A DNA stretch of 64,000 nucleotides, taken from positions 4,043,501 through 4,107,500 of the forward strand of contig NZ_FNKU01000001.1 in the NCBI RefSeq assembly GCF_900100365.1, given 5' to 3'. Of the stretch, positions 1 through 7,868 are shown piece by piece (positions within the stretch are counted from its first letter, which is position 1; each line of letters starts with the position of its first letter). Under the pieces are notes generated by a model, which was not told where the DNA came from, ran no database searches, and worked only from the letters and a program-made list of their open reading frames with translations. The translations under genes and the position numbers were made by a program. Origin of the DNA: Pseudomonas cannabina (GTDB lineage: Bacteria; Pseudomonadota; Gammaproteobacteria; Pseudomonadales; Pseudomonadaceae).

Positions 1-743
1 CCAAGGCGACTGCTCAGGTCGACGCCGCTAGCCTGCACGTCCTTGATCGCGCTGCTCAGCACAGCGCGCACCTGGGCCAGGTCATCCGCAGCGGGCTGTT
101 CGATCTGGCTGACAGACAGGGTTTCCCACAGCAGGCCGAGGCTGGCGTAGCTGTCGATGTCGTAGGCCATCGGCGGGATGCTGGCGGCGAGTCTTTCCAG
201 GTCCTCGACACTGCGCTGGGTGACGCGCGCGGCCGAGGCCTTGCCCATCGCGTGCACCATCACGCCGGGATCACGCAGTGCGATCAACCGATTGGCTTGA
301 TAGCCGTGCGCCAGAAATGCGCCGGACATTGCCTTGCCAACCAGCAAGCCAATCACCGGATGCCCGGCCAGCCGCGCTCGCGCATAGCTGTCCACCGCAC
401 CGGCCAGCGCCTGATGAATGCCGAGCGCTTCTTCGCGACGCCCATACGCCTGGCTCGGCACATCAACAATCGCAATCAGTGCACGTTTTTCGGCGCGCTC
501 GCGATCCTGTTCGATGGCATCGTCCACTGCCCTGGCCAGCCCCCAGCCTTCCAGCAAGCCGACCTCGCCTTGGCGCGCCCGAGGAAAGCGGTTGTCCGCG
601 TCGGCAACCACTGCCACAAAGCGCACCGGCTGCGCACCCAGCAGGCCATCGGCCACTTTAAGCGAGGCAGGCAGACCGCTGACTTCGCTCGCGTCTGCGC
701 TCAACGCGTTGAACCAGTTCAAACCCCGTTGTGAATGGCTCAT
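1..743 (-). CDS. mdcE: Malonate decarboxylase gamma subunit MdcE (3' end beyond the window)
   Basis: MdcE is the partner of MdcD in the carboxy-lyase step that decarboxylates malonyl-S-ACP to acetyl-S-ACP in the cytoplasm. The frame opens with ATG at 743 (MSHSQRGLNWFN), four bases inside the mdcD stop (ATGA overlap), so the two subunits are translationally coupled. The 247 visible codons contain the crotonase-like GHPVIGLLVGKAMSGAFLAHG stretch (split here only for length: GHPVIGLLVGK, then AMSGAFLAHG) and PGVMVHAMGK typical of this subunit. The frame is still open at base 1. Family members are about 265-270 residues, so roughly 20 residues and the stop lie outside. The usual downstream genes mdcG, mdcH, madL/madM and mdcR would be expected beyond the left edge. 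Confidence 0.9.
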   Translation of the reverse strand, partial: MSHSQRGLNWFNALSADASEVSGLPASLKVADGLLGAQPVRFVAVVADADNRFPRARQGEVGLLEGWGLARAVDDAIEQDRERAEKRALIAIVDVPSQAYGRREEALGIHQALAGAVDSYARARLAGHPVIGLLVGKAMSGAFLAHGYQANRLIALRDPGVMVHAMGKASAARVTQRSVEDLERLAASIPPMAYDIDSYASLGLLWETLSVSQIEQPAADDLAQVRAVLSSAIKDVQASGVDLSSRL

Positions 744-1591
744 GACCGGGCTCCTTGATAAAGAGTGCGCACACATTGCGCGTCGATTTGCGGTTCAGCG
801 TCGAGGCTGGCCAAGCGTTGCAGGAACAACTCGTGTTGACCGCTGCGATGCGTTGCCGGTACGCCTTGTTTGAGCCAGTCGCTGACCTGTTGACGGATAC
901 CGGCAACATCGTCGGCGGCAAAACCGTCCACCAGATCGCTGGCGAAACGCTGCTCGCCACCGGTCAGACTCCAGATAAACGGCCGGTCGCGGGAGTCGTA
1001 TTCTTCGATGCCCGCTTCTTGCTCGATCACCTGCGGGCCGTTGAGGCCAAGTCGGGCTTCCTGGGTCACCAATAAATAGCTGCACAAACCGGCAGCGATC
1101 GACATCCCGCCAAAACAGCCGACGCTGCCCGCCACCACGCCGATCACCGGCTGGTACTGGCGCAGGTCGACCATCGCGGCATGAATCTCGGCAATCGCCG
1201 CCAGACCCAGATTGGCTTCCTGCAAACGCACCCCGCCGGTTTCCAGCAACACAATGGCCGCGGTGGGAATGCCGTTGCGGTTGTCTTCGGCGGCCAGCTC
1301 CAGCGCACCGGCCATTTTCGCGCCGCCGACTTCGCCCATGCTGCCACCCTGAAATGCACCTTCGATGGCGGCGATCACCACGGGTCGTCCGTCAACGGTG
1401 CCTTTGCCGACCACGACGCCATCATCGGCCTGCGGCACGACGCCTTGCATCGCCAGCCAGGGCGACATGACGCGATCGAACGGGCCGAGCAATTCCCGAA
1501 AGCTGCCTGCATCCACTAGGGCGCGGGCGCGTTGGCGCGCACCAAGTTCGATGAAGCTGTGCTGGCTCAGCAAACGTGCGTTATCAGTCAT
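740..1591 (-). CDS. mdcD: Malonate decarboxylase beta subunit MdcD
   Basis: This 283-residue carboxyltransferase-fold subunit decarboxylates the ACP-bound malonyl thioester together with MdcE. I chose ATG at 1591 (MTDNARLLSQHSF) because it overlaps the end of mdcC, as expected for this operon; a longer in-frame opening to 1657 adds a basic stretch unlike the family. Visible family features are the glycine-rich AIEGAFQGGSMGEVGGAK segment, the ETGGVRLQEAN motif and GSVGCFGGMSIAAGLC, which resemble the oxyanion-hole regions of acyl-CoA carboxyltransferases. It sits between mdcC and mdcE, overlapping both by a few bases, in one operon. Confidence 0.93.
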   Translation of the reverse strand: MTDNARLLSQHSFIELGARQRARALVDAGSFRELLGPFDRVMSPWLAMQGVVPQADDGVVVGKGTVDGRPVVIAAIEGAFQGGSMGEVGGAKMAGALELAAEDNRNGIPTAAIVLLETGGVRLQEANLGLAAIAEIHAAMVDLRQYQPVIGVVAGSVGCFGGMSIAAGLCSYLLVTQEARLGLNGPQVIEQEAGIEEYDSRDRPFIWSLTGGEQRFASDLVDGFAADDVAGIRQQVSDWLKQGVPATHRSGQHELFLQRLASLDAEPQIDAQCVRTLYQGARS

Positions 1592-1883
1592 GGTCGATCT
1601 CCTCGAAGCCCTGCTCCAGACGCAGGCGCACCACTCCGGGCGTTGCGCCGAAGTCATGAATATCGATGCTCAGCGCGGGCGGGGTCTGACCGTCGAACAT
1701 GCGCTCGAACAAGTGCTTCCAGCGCAGCGAGGCACCGTTGACCGAGGTCACCACCTGAATCGACAATTTGCCTGGCTGACCCGGCTCCAGCAGTACTTCA
1801 AGATCACCGGAACCGACCACACCCACCAGCGCTCGGCCTTTGGGCGGCTGTCCGGCGGGGAATTCAAAAGACAGGGTTTCCAT
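1584..1883 (-). CDS. mdcC: Malonate decarboxylase acyl-carrier protein (delta subunit) MdcC
   Basis: MdcC is a 99-residue acyl carrier protein that holds the acetyl or malonyl thioester on an unusual phosphoribosyl-dephospho-CoA prosthetic group. ATG at 1883 (METLSFEFPAGQPPKG) gives exactly the usual family length. The sequence VVGSGDLEVLLEP places a serine at residue 25, the position reported to carry the prosthetic group in the Klebsiella enzyme. The gene starts one base after the mdcB stop and overlaps mdcD by eight bases. The prosthetic group would be made by MdcB (next door) and attached by MdcG (expected outside the window). Confidence 0.93.
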   Translation of the reverse strand: METLSFEFPAGQPPKGRALVGVVGSGDLEVLLEPGQPGKLSIQVVTSVNGASLRWKHLFERMFDGQTPPALSIDIHDFGATPGVVRLRLEQGFEEIDHD

Positions 1884-1884
1884 T

Positions 1885-2763
1885 TCAGGCACTCCTCGAT
1901 ACAGGGCCGAGCGCAGGCTCCAGGCCATCGATGAAAAGGCAGGCGGCGAGCAGATCAGCCGCTCCGCCAGGCGAAGCATTCAGGGCCAGCAGTTGTTGAT
2001 CCAGTTGGTTCAGTGCACGGCGACCGGCCAGGCTGGCACTGCCGCCGACGTCCAGCACGCGTTGCGCGCCGCGCTGCATGGCGTTCAGCCCTTCGATACC
2101 GGAGCGATGCAGTACGCAGGTGTCGGTCAGGCCGGTCATGATCGCCAGCAGCGCGTCGAGCCGAGCGTTCTGTTCACCACAGCCTGCCGTACGACTGCGC
2201 TGCAATTGCGGCAGCGCACGCTGGGTCACGGCAGGAAAGCCCTGCTGCGCCTGCTCGCGGGCGCCCATGACCCCGTAGCGACGCACCGCTTCACTGCCGT
2301 TGCTGCTTTTTTGCGCAGGCACGTGTCGATCCGGGATCAACGCCAGACGTGCTGCACGCCGACAGACTGCTTCAGGCCCGCAGTTTTGTGGGTCGAGCGC
2401 TGCGGCGGTCACCAGCAGGCCCAACGCCCAGATCGCGCCACGGTGAGTATTCACCCCGCCCGTGGTGCGCAACATGACGACCTCACCTTCGCGCCCCAGT
2501 TGGCCCAGCGCCTCACGCAGCGTCTGGTCCACGGTGCCGAAATGCGCCGCAGCCTCGGCCATCAGCTTGAACGTCGGCCATAACGAGAGCGCCGAGGAAT
2601 GCATCAGTCCCAGGTGCAGGTCGGTGTGCGCGCCGCTGCCACGCCGGTCCACCAGTGCGGGCTTGGGCGACAGGTCAGCCTCGGCGATCAGTGCGTCGAC
2701 GGCCAGATCAGCCAGTCGTTCGGCCAGCGAAGCCGATTGCGGTGTCAGTTGAAGTGCGCTCAT
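1885..2763 (-). CDS. mdcB: Triphosphoribosyl-dephospho-CoA synthase MdcB
   Basis: MdcB joins ATP and dephospho-CoA to make 2'-(5''-triphosphoribosyl)-3'-dephospho-CoA, the precursor of the MdcC prosthetic group; it is related to CitG. The 292-residue frame starts at ATG 2763 (MSALQLTPQ), overlapping the mdcA stop by ATGA. CitG/MdcB-type motifs are visible: [18 protein letters not shown] near residue 33 and the later [13 protein letters not shown], both rich in the Asp/His/Gly residues characteristic of the family. It is cotranscribed with the structural subunits. An in-frame extension to 2811 lies inside mdcA and is less likely. Confidence 0.92.
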   Translation of the reverse strand: MSALQLTPQSASLAERLADLAVDALIAEADLSPKPALVDRRGSGAHTDLHLGLMHSSALSLWPTFKLMAEAAAHFGTVDQTLREALGQLGREGEVVMLRTTGGVNTHRGAIWALGLLVTAAALDPQNCGPEAVCRRAARLALIPDRHVPAQKSSNGSEAVRRYGVMGAREQAQQGFPAVTQRALPQLQRSRTAGCGEQNARLDALLAIMTGLTDTCVLHRSGIEGLNAMQRGAQRVLDVGGSASLAGRRALNQLDQQLLALNASPGGAADLLAACLFIDGLEPALGPVSRSA

Positions 2764-4439
2764 CACCAGCTCCTGAATTTGGCAGGCGGGTTGTAGAGAC
2801 CGCCGGACCACTGAACCAGATCGGCAATGCTCTTGGCGGCCAACAGTTCGCGGCTGGCGTCGGTGCGCCGGATGCCAAGGTCTTCGGGCAGGGCGATCAG
2901 GCCTTCGCGGCGCATGCGGGCGGTGTCTTTCGGGTTGTGGCGCAAGCCGATCACGGTCACGCCTGCTACCGCCGCAATCATTGCCTGACGCTCTTCCAGG
3001 CTGCGCGCCTTGTAGAGGTAGGCGATGCCTTCTTCGGTGAGCAAATGGGTGACGTCGTCGCCGTAGATCATGATCGGGGCCAGCGGCATGCCGCTTTTCT
3101 TCGCCACTTCAACGGCATCCAGCGTTTCGACGAAGGTCGGTTTGCCGCCCTCCTGGAAGGTCTCGACCATCTGCACCACGAGTTTTTTGCCGCGTTCCAG
3201 ATAGGCCGCCGGGCCGTCCTCGTTCTGTTGGCGCATGTCCAGCCAGGCCGGGGTGGCATGACGTCGTCCGCGCGGGTCATGGCCCATGTTCGGCGCACCG
3301 CCAAAACCGGCCAGGCGGCCCCGGGTGACGGTCGAGGAATGCCCGTCGCCATCGACCTGCAAGGTCGCGCCGATGAACAGGTCCACGGCATACTGGCCGG
3401 CCAACTGACAGAGTTGCCGGTTGGAACGCAGCGAGCCGTCGCGCCCGGTGAAGAACACATCCGGGCGGGCGGCAATGTAGTTTTCCATGCCCAGCTCGGT
3501 GCCGAAGCAATGCACGCTCTCGACCCAGCCGCTCTCGATGGCCGGAATCAGGGTCGGATGCGGGTTGAGCGTCCAGTTACGGCAGATCTTGCCTTTGAGC
3601 CCCAGCGACTCGCCGTAGGTCGGCAGTATCAGTTCGATGGCGGCGGTGTTAAAGCCGATGCCATGGTTCAGCGACTGGACATTGTGTTTCTCGTAGATGC
3701 CGCGAATTGCCATCATTGCCATCAGCACGTGCACCGGCTTGATGTGGCGCGGATCGCGGGTGAACAGCGGTTCGATGTAAAACGGCTTGTCGGCGACCAC
3801 CACGAAGTCGACCCACGAGGCGGGAATGTCGACCCGTGGCAGCTCGCTGACGTCATCCACCAGTTTGTTGACCTGAACGATAACAATGCCATCGCTGAAC
3901 GCAGCCGGCTCGATCAGTGCGGGGGTATCTTCGGTGCTCGGGCCGGTGTAAATGTTACCGGCCCGGTCAGCCATGAAGCCTGCGGCCAGCACCACATTGG
4001 GGATCAGGTCCACTACCAGCCGCGCATACAGTTCGATGTAGGTGTGAATCGCACCGACTTCAAGCAGGCCATCTTCCAGCAACTGGCTGATGCGCAGGCT
4101 TTGTGTGCCGGCAAACGAGAAGTCCAGCTTGCGGGCGATGCCCTGCTCGAACAGGTCCAGATGCTCGGCGCGGCCGACGCTGGGCATGATCATGTGCAGG
4201 TCATGCACCTTGCCCGGATCGACTTTGGCCAGCGCGCGGGACAGGAAGTCCGCCTGTTTCTGGTTATTACCCTCGAGCACCACCCGATCCCCGGAAACCA
4301 GCAAGGCCTCCAGCGCCGCGACAATCTTGTCGGTCGGCAACACCACGCCGTCGGCCAGCGCCCGCACCTGCTGCAGACGCCGCTGTTTCTCGGTGCGACG
4401 ACGTGTCCAGCGTGCGTCGGGGGAAGTTGTTGTTGTCAT
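2763..4439 (-). CDS. mdcA: Malonate decarboxylase alpha subunit MdcA (acetyl-S-ACP:malonate ACP transferase)
   Basis: MdcA exchanges the acetyl group on MdcC for malonate, releasing acetate and loading malonyl-S-ACP. The 558-residue protein starts [19 protein letters not shown], a normal start and length for the family. It carries CoA-transferase-like segments such as [20 protein letters not shown] near the N-terminus and the later [16 protein letters not shown] and [14 protein letters not shown] segments. It is the first gene of the visible mdc operon and overlaps mdcB by four bases. Regulation is probably by a LysR-type activator (MdcR) acting at the palindrome at 4516-4538; that link is inference. 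Confidence 0.95.
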   Translation of the reverse strand: MTTTTSPDARWTRRRTEKQRRLQQVRALADGVVLPTDKIVAALEALLVSGDRVVLEGNNQKQADFLSRALAKVDPGKVHDLHMIMPSVGRAEHLDLFEQGIARKLDFSFAGTQSLRISQLLEDGLLEVGAIHTYIELYARLVVDLIPNVVLAAGFMADRAGNIYTGPSTEDTPALIEPAAFSDGIVIVQVNKLVDDVSELPRVDIPASWVDFVVVADKPFYIEPLFTRDPRHIKPVHVLMAMMAIRGIYEKHNVQSLNHGIGFNTAAIELILPTYGESLGLKGKICRNWTLNPHPTLIPAIESGWVESVHCFGTELGMENYIAARPDVFFTGRDGSLRSNRQLCQLAGQYAVDLFIGATLQVDGDGHSSTVTRGRLAGFGGAPNMGHDPRGRRHATPAWLDMRQQNEDGPAAYLERGKKLVVQMVETFQEGGKPTFVETLDAVEVAKKSGMPLAPIMIYGDDVTHLLTEEGIAYLYKARSLEERQAMIAAVAGVTVIGLRHNPKDTARMRREGLIALPEDLGIRRTDASRELLAAKSIADLVQWSGGLYNPPAKFRSW

Positions 4440-4515
4440 GATCGCTCCACGATTGTGCTGTCGTGCGTCACCTTAGGAGCGATGGGCGTCGGGCATCAAT
4501 CAAGCAGCGAGGCGG

Positions 4516-4538
4516 ATCGTTACGGCTGGAGTAACGAT
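4516..4538. promoter_or_regulatory. Perfect 8-bp inverted repeat upstream of mdcA, candidate LysR-type (MdcR) operator
   Basis: The arms ATCGTTAC and GTAACGAT flank a 7-base spacer, 77 bases upstream of the mdcA start. The geometry fits the T-N11-A dyads bound by LysR-type regulators, and malonate decarboxylase operons are normally controlled by the LysR protein MdcR. The rest of the 263-base gap between mdcA and the PAAR gene (4440-4702) shows no open gene. Binding is inferred, not shown. Confidence 0.5.
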
Positions 4539-4702
4539 GGGCGAAACGACGTTTTTTCATTGGCCGTTCGTGGCGTTCGTAACATTGGCGAAACGCCCTG
4601 CCGATCTTCGCGTAGGACCTGTCTGCAAGTGGCTTTCGTCGCCCCCGAACCACGGATTTGCACCTAGCCTTCAGGTTTCCAGAACCGAGAGGACGGGCTG
4701 TC

Positions 4703-5095
4703 ATGTCATTCATTGTCAGGGAAGGAGATTCAACGACCACCGGCGGCTTTGTGCTGAACGGGTCGGCAAGCGAAGTCATCGACCAGCGCCGAGTGGCCCG
4801 CATGGGGGATCCGGTGTGGTGCCCGGCGTGCACGAACATCGGCTTCATCGCTCAAGGCAACCCGACGTATGTCGACGACCTGGTAGCGGTCGCCACCCAA
4901 GGTCATGCCGTTGAATGCGGCTGCACACCCGGCAGTAACCGCCTGACCGCATCGCAGGAACACGTCCAGGCCGACATGGACGCTGCTGTCACCATTTCCA
5001 CAGAACTGGCCTCGGCCGCGCGGCTGAATGCCGAGCATCTGGCCCGCTCACTCAGAGACGGCAGCTACACGCCTGAGGTGCTCAAGCCGCGATGA
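4703..5095 (+). CDS. PAAR domain protein (type VI secretion spike tip), orphan
   Basis: PAAR proteins cap the VgrG spike of type VI secretion systems and help load effectors. The 130-residue frame starts at ATG 4703 (MSFIVREGDSTTTGGFVLNG), with an upstream GAGAGGA ribosome site at 4687-4693. The PAAR fold is indicated by the ARMGDPVWCPACTNIGFIAQG and VATQGHAVECGC segments, whose Cys-rich turns suit the metal site at the tip of the cone. About 50 C-terminal residues (SQEHVQADMD onward) are helical and look like an adaptor tail rather than a toxin. No VgrG, effector, immunity or other T6SS gene lies nearby. An extension to 4658 is possible but has no evident ribosome site. Confidence 0.8.
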   Translation: MSFIVREGDSTTTGGFVLNGSASEVIDQRRVARMGDPVWCPACTNIGFIAQGNPTYVDDLVAVATQGHAVECGCTPGSNRLTASQEHVQADMDAAVTISTELASAARLNAEHLARSLRDGSYTPEVLKPR

Positions 5096-5157
5096 TTTCT
5101 GTGTCTGAGCGTTATGCATAAGTCCTGAGATGCTCATAGATTGGCTTCTGCCCGCAG

Positions 5158-5276
5158 GGCGTGGGAGCGGACCGGGCGACGCTTCGCTTGTTCGCGAATA
5201 CGGTAGTTCAGACGATACATTTTCTGTGACTATACCGGCCCTTTCGTGAACAAGTTCACTCCCACGGCCTTCGGCC
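5158..5276. repeat. REP/BIME-like inverted pair
   Basis: GTGGGAGCGGAC near 5160 and the partially reverse-complementary GTTCACTCCCACGG near 5255 form an outward-facing pair of the GTGGGAGCGG..CGCGAA type found repeatedly in this window and in other Pseudomonas genomes. The 235-base gap holds no gene. A hairpin TGCCCA-N7-TGGGCA (5325-5343) straddles the parA-like stop codon. Confidence 0.6.
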
Positions 5277-5330
5277 AGAATCAAAAGCAGACTTGTGTAT
5301 ACGCTGAGTGCTAAGCGCGATGCATGCCCA

Positions 5331-6110
5331 TCACGGATGGGCATTGGTTTCCAGCAGGTGATGCAGGTCAACGAACTGTTGTGTCAGTTTGTGCCGTGGG
5401 TCGAGGTGGATCAGGGGCAGGTTGGCTTGATGGGATTCGCGCATTTTCACCGAGGCATTGAGGTAGACCGGCAGCACCGGCAGGCCCTCGGCGATCAGTT
5501 CGTCGAGTATCTGCTGTGGCAGGCTGGCCCTTGGCTGGAACTGGTTGACGATTATGCCCTCGACCAGCAGATCCTCGTTGTGATCTTCTTTCAGCTCGTC
5601 GATTTCGCGCATCAGGCCGTACAGCGCCTCACGGGAGAAGCTATCGCAGTCAAACGGGATCAACACGCGATCCGACGCAATCAACGCCGAAACCGCATAG
5701 AAATTCAGCGCAGGCGGCGTGTCCAGGTAAATCCGCTCGTAATCTTCGCTCAATTCGTCCAGCAGTTTGCGCAGCTTGTTGATCTTGTGTTTGGCCTCAA
5801 GCTTGGGTTGCAGGTCGGCCAGCTCGGCGGTGGCCGTTACCACATGCAGGTTGTCAAACGGCGTTTCGTAGATGTCGACATGGTTCTTCTTGGCGAACGG
5901 CGCCGCCGCCAGCGTGTTCTTGAAGAACTCGGCAATGCCCATCGGAATGTCGTCGCCGGTAAGGCCGGTGAGGTATTGAGTCGAGTTGGCTTGCGCATCG
6001 AGGTCAATCAACAGTGTCCGATAGCCTTCGTGAGCGCTGACTGCAGCCAGATTGCAGGCGATGCTGGATTTGCCGACACCACCCTTCTGATTGAATACCA
6101 CGCGACGCAT
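5331..6110 (-). CDS. ParA/MinD-family ATPase, orphan
   Basis: This is a 259-residue deviant-Walker ATPase. ATG at 6110 (MRRVVFNQKGGVGKSS) is preceded by a good AAGGAG site, so the longer opening to 6188 is rejected. The Walker A motif KGGVGKSS is at residues 9-16, the A' motif LLIDLDAQANSTQ at about 37-49 and the Walker B segment IYLDTPPAL in the middle. These are the features of ParA proteins that partition DNA or protein cargo by ATP-dependent nucleoid binding. No ParB gene or parS-like cluster is visible, so it is more likely a cargo-positioning or regulatory ParA than a plasmid partition protein. As I recall, P. aeruginosa has a similar orphan ParA next to a LysR/MFS pair. Confidence 0.85.
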   Translation of the reverse strand: MRRVVFNQKGGVGKSSIACNLAAVSAHEGYRTLLIDLDAQANSTQYLTGLTGDDIPMGIAEFFKNTLAAAPFAKKNHVDIYETPFDNLHVVTATAELADLQPKLEAKHKINKLRKLLDELSEDYERIYLDTPPALNFYAVSALIASDRVLIPFDCDSFSREALYGLMREIDELKEDHNEDLLVEGIIVNQFQPRASLPQQILDELIAEGLPVLPVYLNASVKMRESHQANLPLIHLDPRHKLTQQFVDLHHLLETNAHP

Positions 6111-6415
6111 GCTTGGACTCCTTGAAGATGAAGAAACAGCGAGAGTGGCCGATAACGACCTTAAGGAGATCGATTTTAGGCAACACATATGACAACCGAG
6201 AGCTTAACGTAAAACAGCATGTGTCTGGTCGTCATACGCAAAACCGGCAAAGGTCCTCCAAAACCGACCTTATTAAAGCACTTTTATGTAACAGATTTTC
6301 CAGTCGTGACCCCATCAGGATAATGCGCGCACTCGGTCAGATACCGCACCCAGGCTCACATCGCCCTGATAATGATGTAGCGAGAAACAGGCCCGCAGGG
6401 GCGGGAAGAGAAAAC

Positions 6416-6613
6416 TTGATCACCTTCAACATTGCACGATGGCATGCCTGGGCTCCTGGCCTGGCGAGTGTGGACGACTGGCGGCAATGGAGCCACCATC
6501 CGACGCTGCTTGAAACCGGTGACGAAGCGCCAGACGTGTCTTTTCTTCCTGCAATGCAACGCCGACGCCTGGGCCGCATGGCGCGCATGGCATTTGCCGT
6601 TGGCTGGCCGCTG
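6416..6613 (+). pseudogene. Truncated ketoacyl-synthase-like (aryl polyene cluster type) gene remnant
   Basis: Starting at TTG 6416, 66 codons read ITFNIARWHAWAPGLASVDD, then ...PAMQRRRLGRMARMAFAVGW. This matches the N-terminal segment of the beta-ketoacyl synthase chain-length-factor family (Ketoacyl-synt_2) that often begins aryl polyene/xanthomonadin-type clusters. Homology stops at about 6613 and the rest of the gene is absent; REP repeats follow. The 6111-6415 stretch upstream looks like its old leader and holds nothing else I can identify. Recognition is by pattern only. Confidence 0.6.
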
Positions 6614-6698
6614 AAGAGCCGCTTTCACCAACCCAGTTCAGTTTGTCAGTGCATAACGCGTTGGGTTGAGTCCTCTAGCGCCACTCGTTCATCACGCT

Positions 6699-6831
6699 CA
6701 CTATCATGCGACGCTACGCGTCCGGTCTTGACTCTGAAATGCATCGTTTGAGCGACCGTCTTCGCGGACAAGTCCGCTCCCACTGGAGAGGGAGAAACGA
6801 TCACTCGACTATCGTGCGACGCTCCGCGTCG
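6699..6831. repeat. Composite REP element (ACTATCGTGCGACGCTCC plus GACCGTCTTCGCGGACAAG units)
   Basis: Three short units occur in the same order as at 48600-48722: ACTATCATGCGACGCT (6700), GACCGTCTTCGCGGACAAG followed by TCCGCTCCCACTG (6756-6785), and ACTATCGTGCGACGCTCC (6809-6826). The shared order at two distant places marks a composite, BIME-like repeat unit rather than independent hits. Confidence 0.65.
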
Positions 6832-6862
6832 CATGCCGTTCTGGACGCTCTGCGTCCGATCC

Positions 6863-7753
6863 TCAACCGACGTTGCGCGTCAAGAGTTCGGTAAACGCCT
6901 TGGCCATCGGTGACTGTTCGTCCTTGCGTTGCACCAGCCACACCGCGCTGGTCGCGCCGGGGTCGAGGACATTGCGGTAGACCACGCTGTCGATGCGCAT
7001 TCTTCGGTAGGATGCAGGCAGCACGGTCACGCCCAATCCGGCCGCGACCAGGCCGATGATGGTCATGACTTCCCCCGCTTCCTGAGTAATCAACGGGCTG
7101 AAACCGGCGGCACGTGCCAGGCTCAGGACCTGCGCGTAAATACCGCTGCCATAGGTGCGCGGAAAGAACACGAACGGCTCGGCGGCCAGCGCCGCCATGT
7201 AGATGCCGTCCTCAGTGCTGGCCGCCAGCGGATGGTCAGCGCGCATGATTGCTACCAGTGGCTCGTTCAGCAGTTCGAACACCACCAGTGAATCGGGCAA
7301 TGCCAGCGGGCGCATGATGCCGACCTGTATGCTCCTGTCTTCAAGCCCGGCGGCCACTTCCTGGCTGGTGATTTCGGTCAGGGTCAGGTGCACGTCTGGG
7401 TAGGCCTGACGAAACGCGAAGATCGCCTGCGGGATGCTCGACGTAAACGGCGCCGACGACGTAAAGCCGATTTTCAGCTCACCGATTTCGCCCAGTTGCG
7501 CACGCCGTGCGACATCCGTGGCTTTGTCGACTTGCGCCAGCACCAACCGCGCCTCATCCAGAAACAACCGCCCGGACTCACTCAATTCGACACGCCGGTT
7601 GGTGCGCTCGAACAGTCGAGTACCCAGCTCCTGCTCCAGCGCCTGAATCTGCTGGCTGAGTGGCGGTTGAGAAATGCCCAGCGCCAGCGCCGCACGGCCG
7701 AAGTGCAGCTCTTCGGCAACCGCGATGAAGTAACGCAGATGGCGCAATTCCAT
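6863..7753 (-). CDS. LysR-family transcriptional regulator
   Basis: This 296-residue protein has the canonical LysR start MELRHLRYFIAVAEELHFGR with the winged helix-turn-helix in residues 1-60 (AALALGISQPPLSQQIQALE is the recognition region), followed by a periplasmic-binding-protein-like effector domain to the C-terminus. It is divergent from the MFS gene, with 115 bases between the starts, which is the usual arrangement for a LysR protein that controls its neighbour. It probably regulates export or uptake by that transporter; the effector is unknown. The length is normal and nothing appears missing. Confidence 0.92.
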   Translation of the reverse strand: MELRHLRYFIAVAEELHFGRAALALGISQPPLSQQIQALEQELGTRLFERTNRRVELSESGRLFLDEARLVLAQVDKATDVARRAQLGEIGELKIGFTSSAPFTSSIPQAIFAFRQAYPDVHLTLTEITSQEVAAGLEDRSIQVGIMRPLALPDSLVVFELLNEPLVAIMRADHPLAASTEDGIYMAALAAEPFVFFPRTYGSGIYAQVLSLARAAGFSPLITQEAGEVMTIIGLVAAGLGVTVLPASYRRMRIDSVVYRNVLDPGATSAVWLVQRKDEQSPMAKAFTELLTRNVG

Positions 7754-7868
7754 GCAGCCTCCATTAAGTCGTTTTACCTATCAAACAGGTCGAACAATAT
7801 ATTGGATGGAATGATTAGCGAGCTATATGATTTTTTCACTGCTTGCCCCATCGTGCCCGAGGTCTCCC
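7754..7868. promoter_or_regulatory. Divergent LysR/MFS control region
   Basis: This is an AT-rich shared intergenic region. ACCT-N7-AGGT at 7776-7790 and the near-palindromic ATATATTGG...GAGCTATATG stretch (7796-7828) are candidate LysR contact sites. No perfect long dyad is present, so the operator is not defined by sequence alone. Confidence 0.3.

Noticed and set aside
2655..4667. 670-codon open frame on the plus strand
   Set aside because: Antisense to mdcA/mdcB, with no recognisable protein family.
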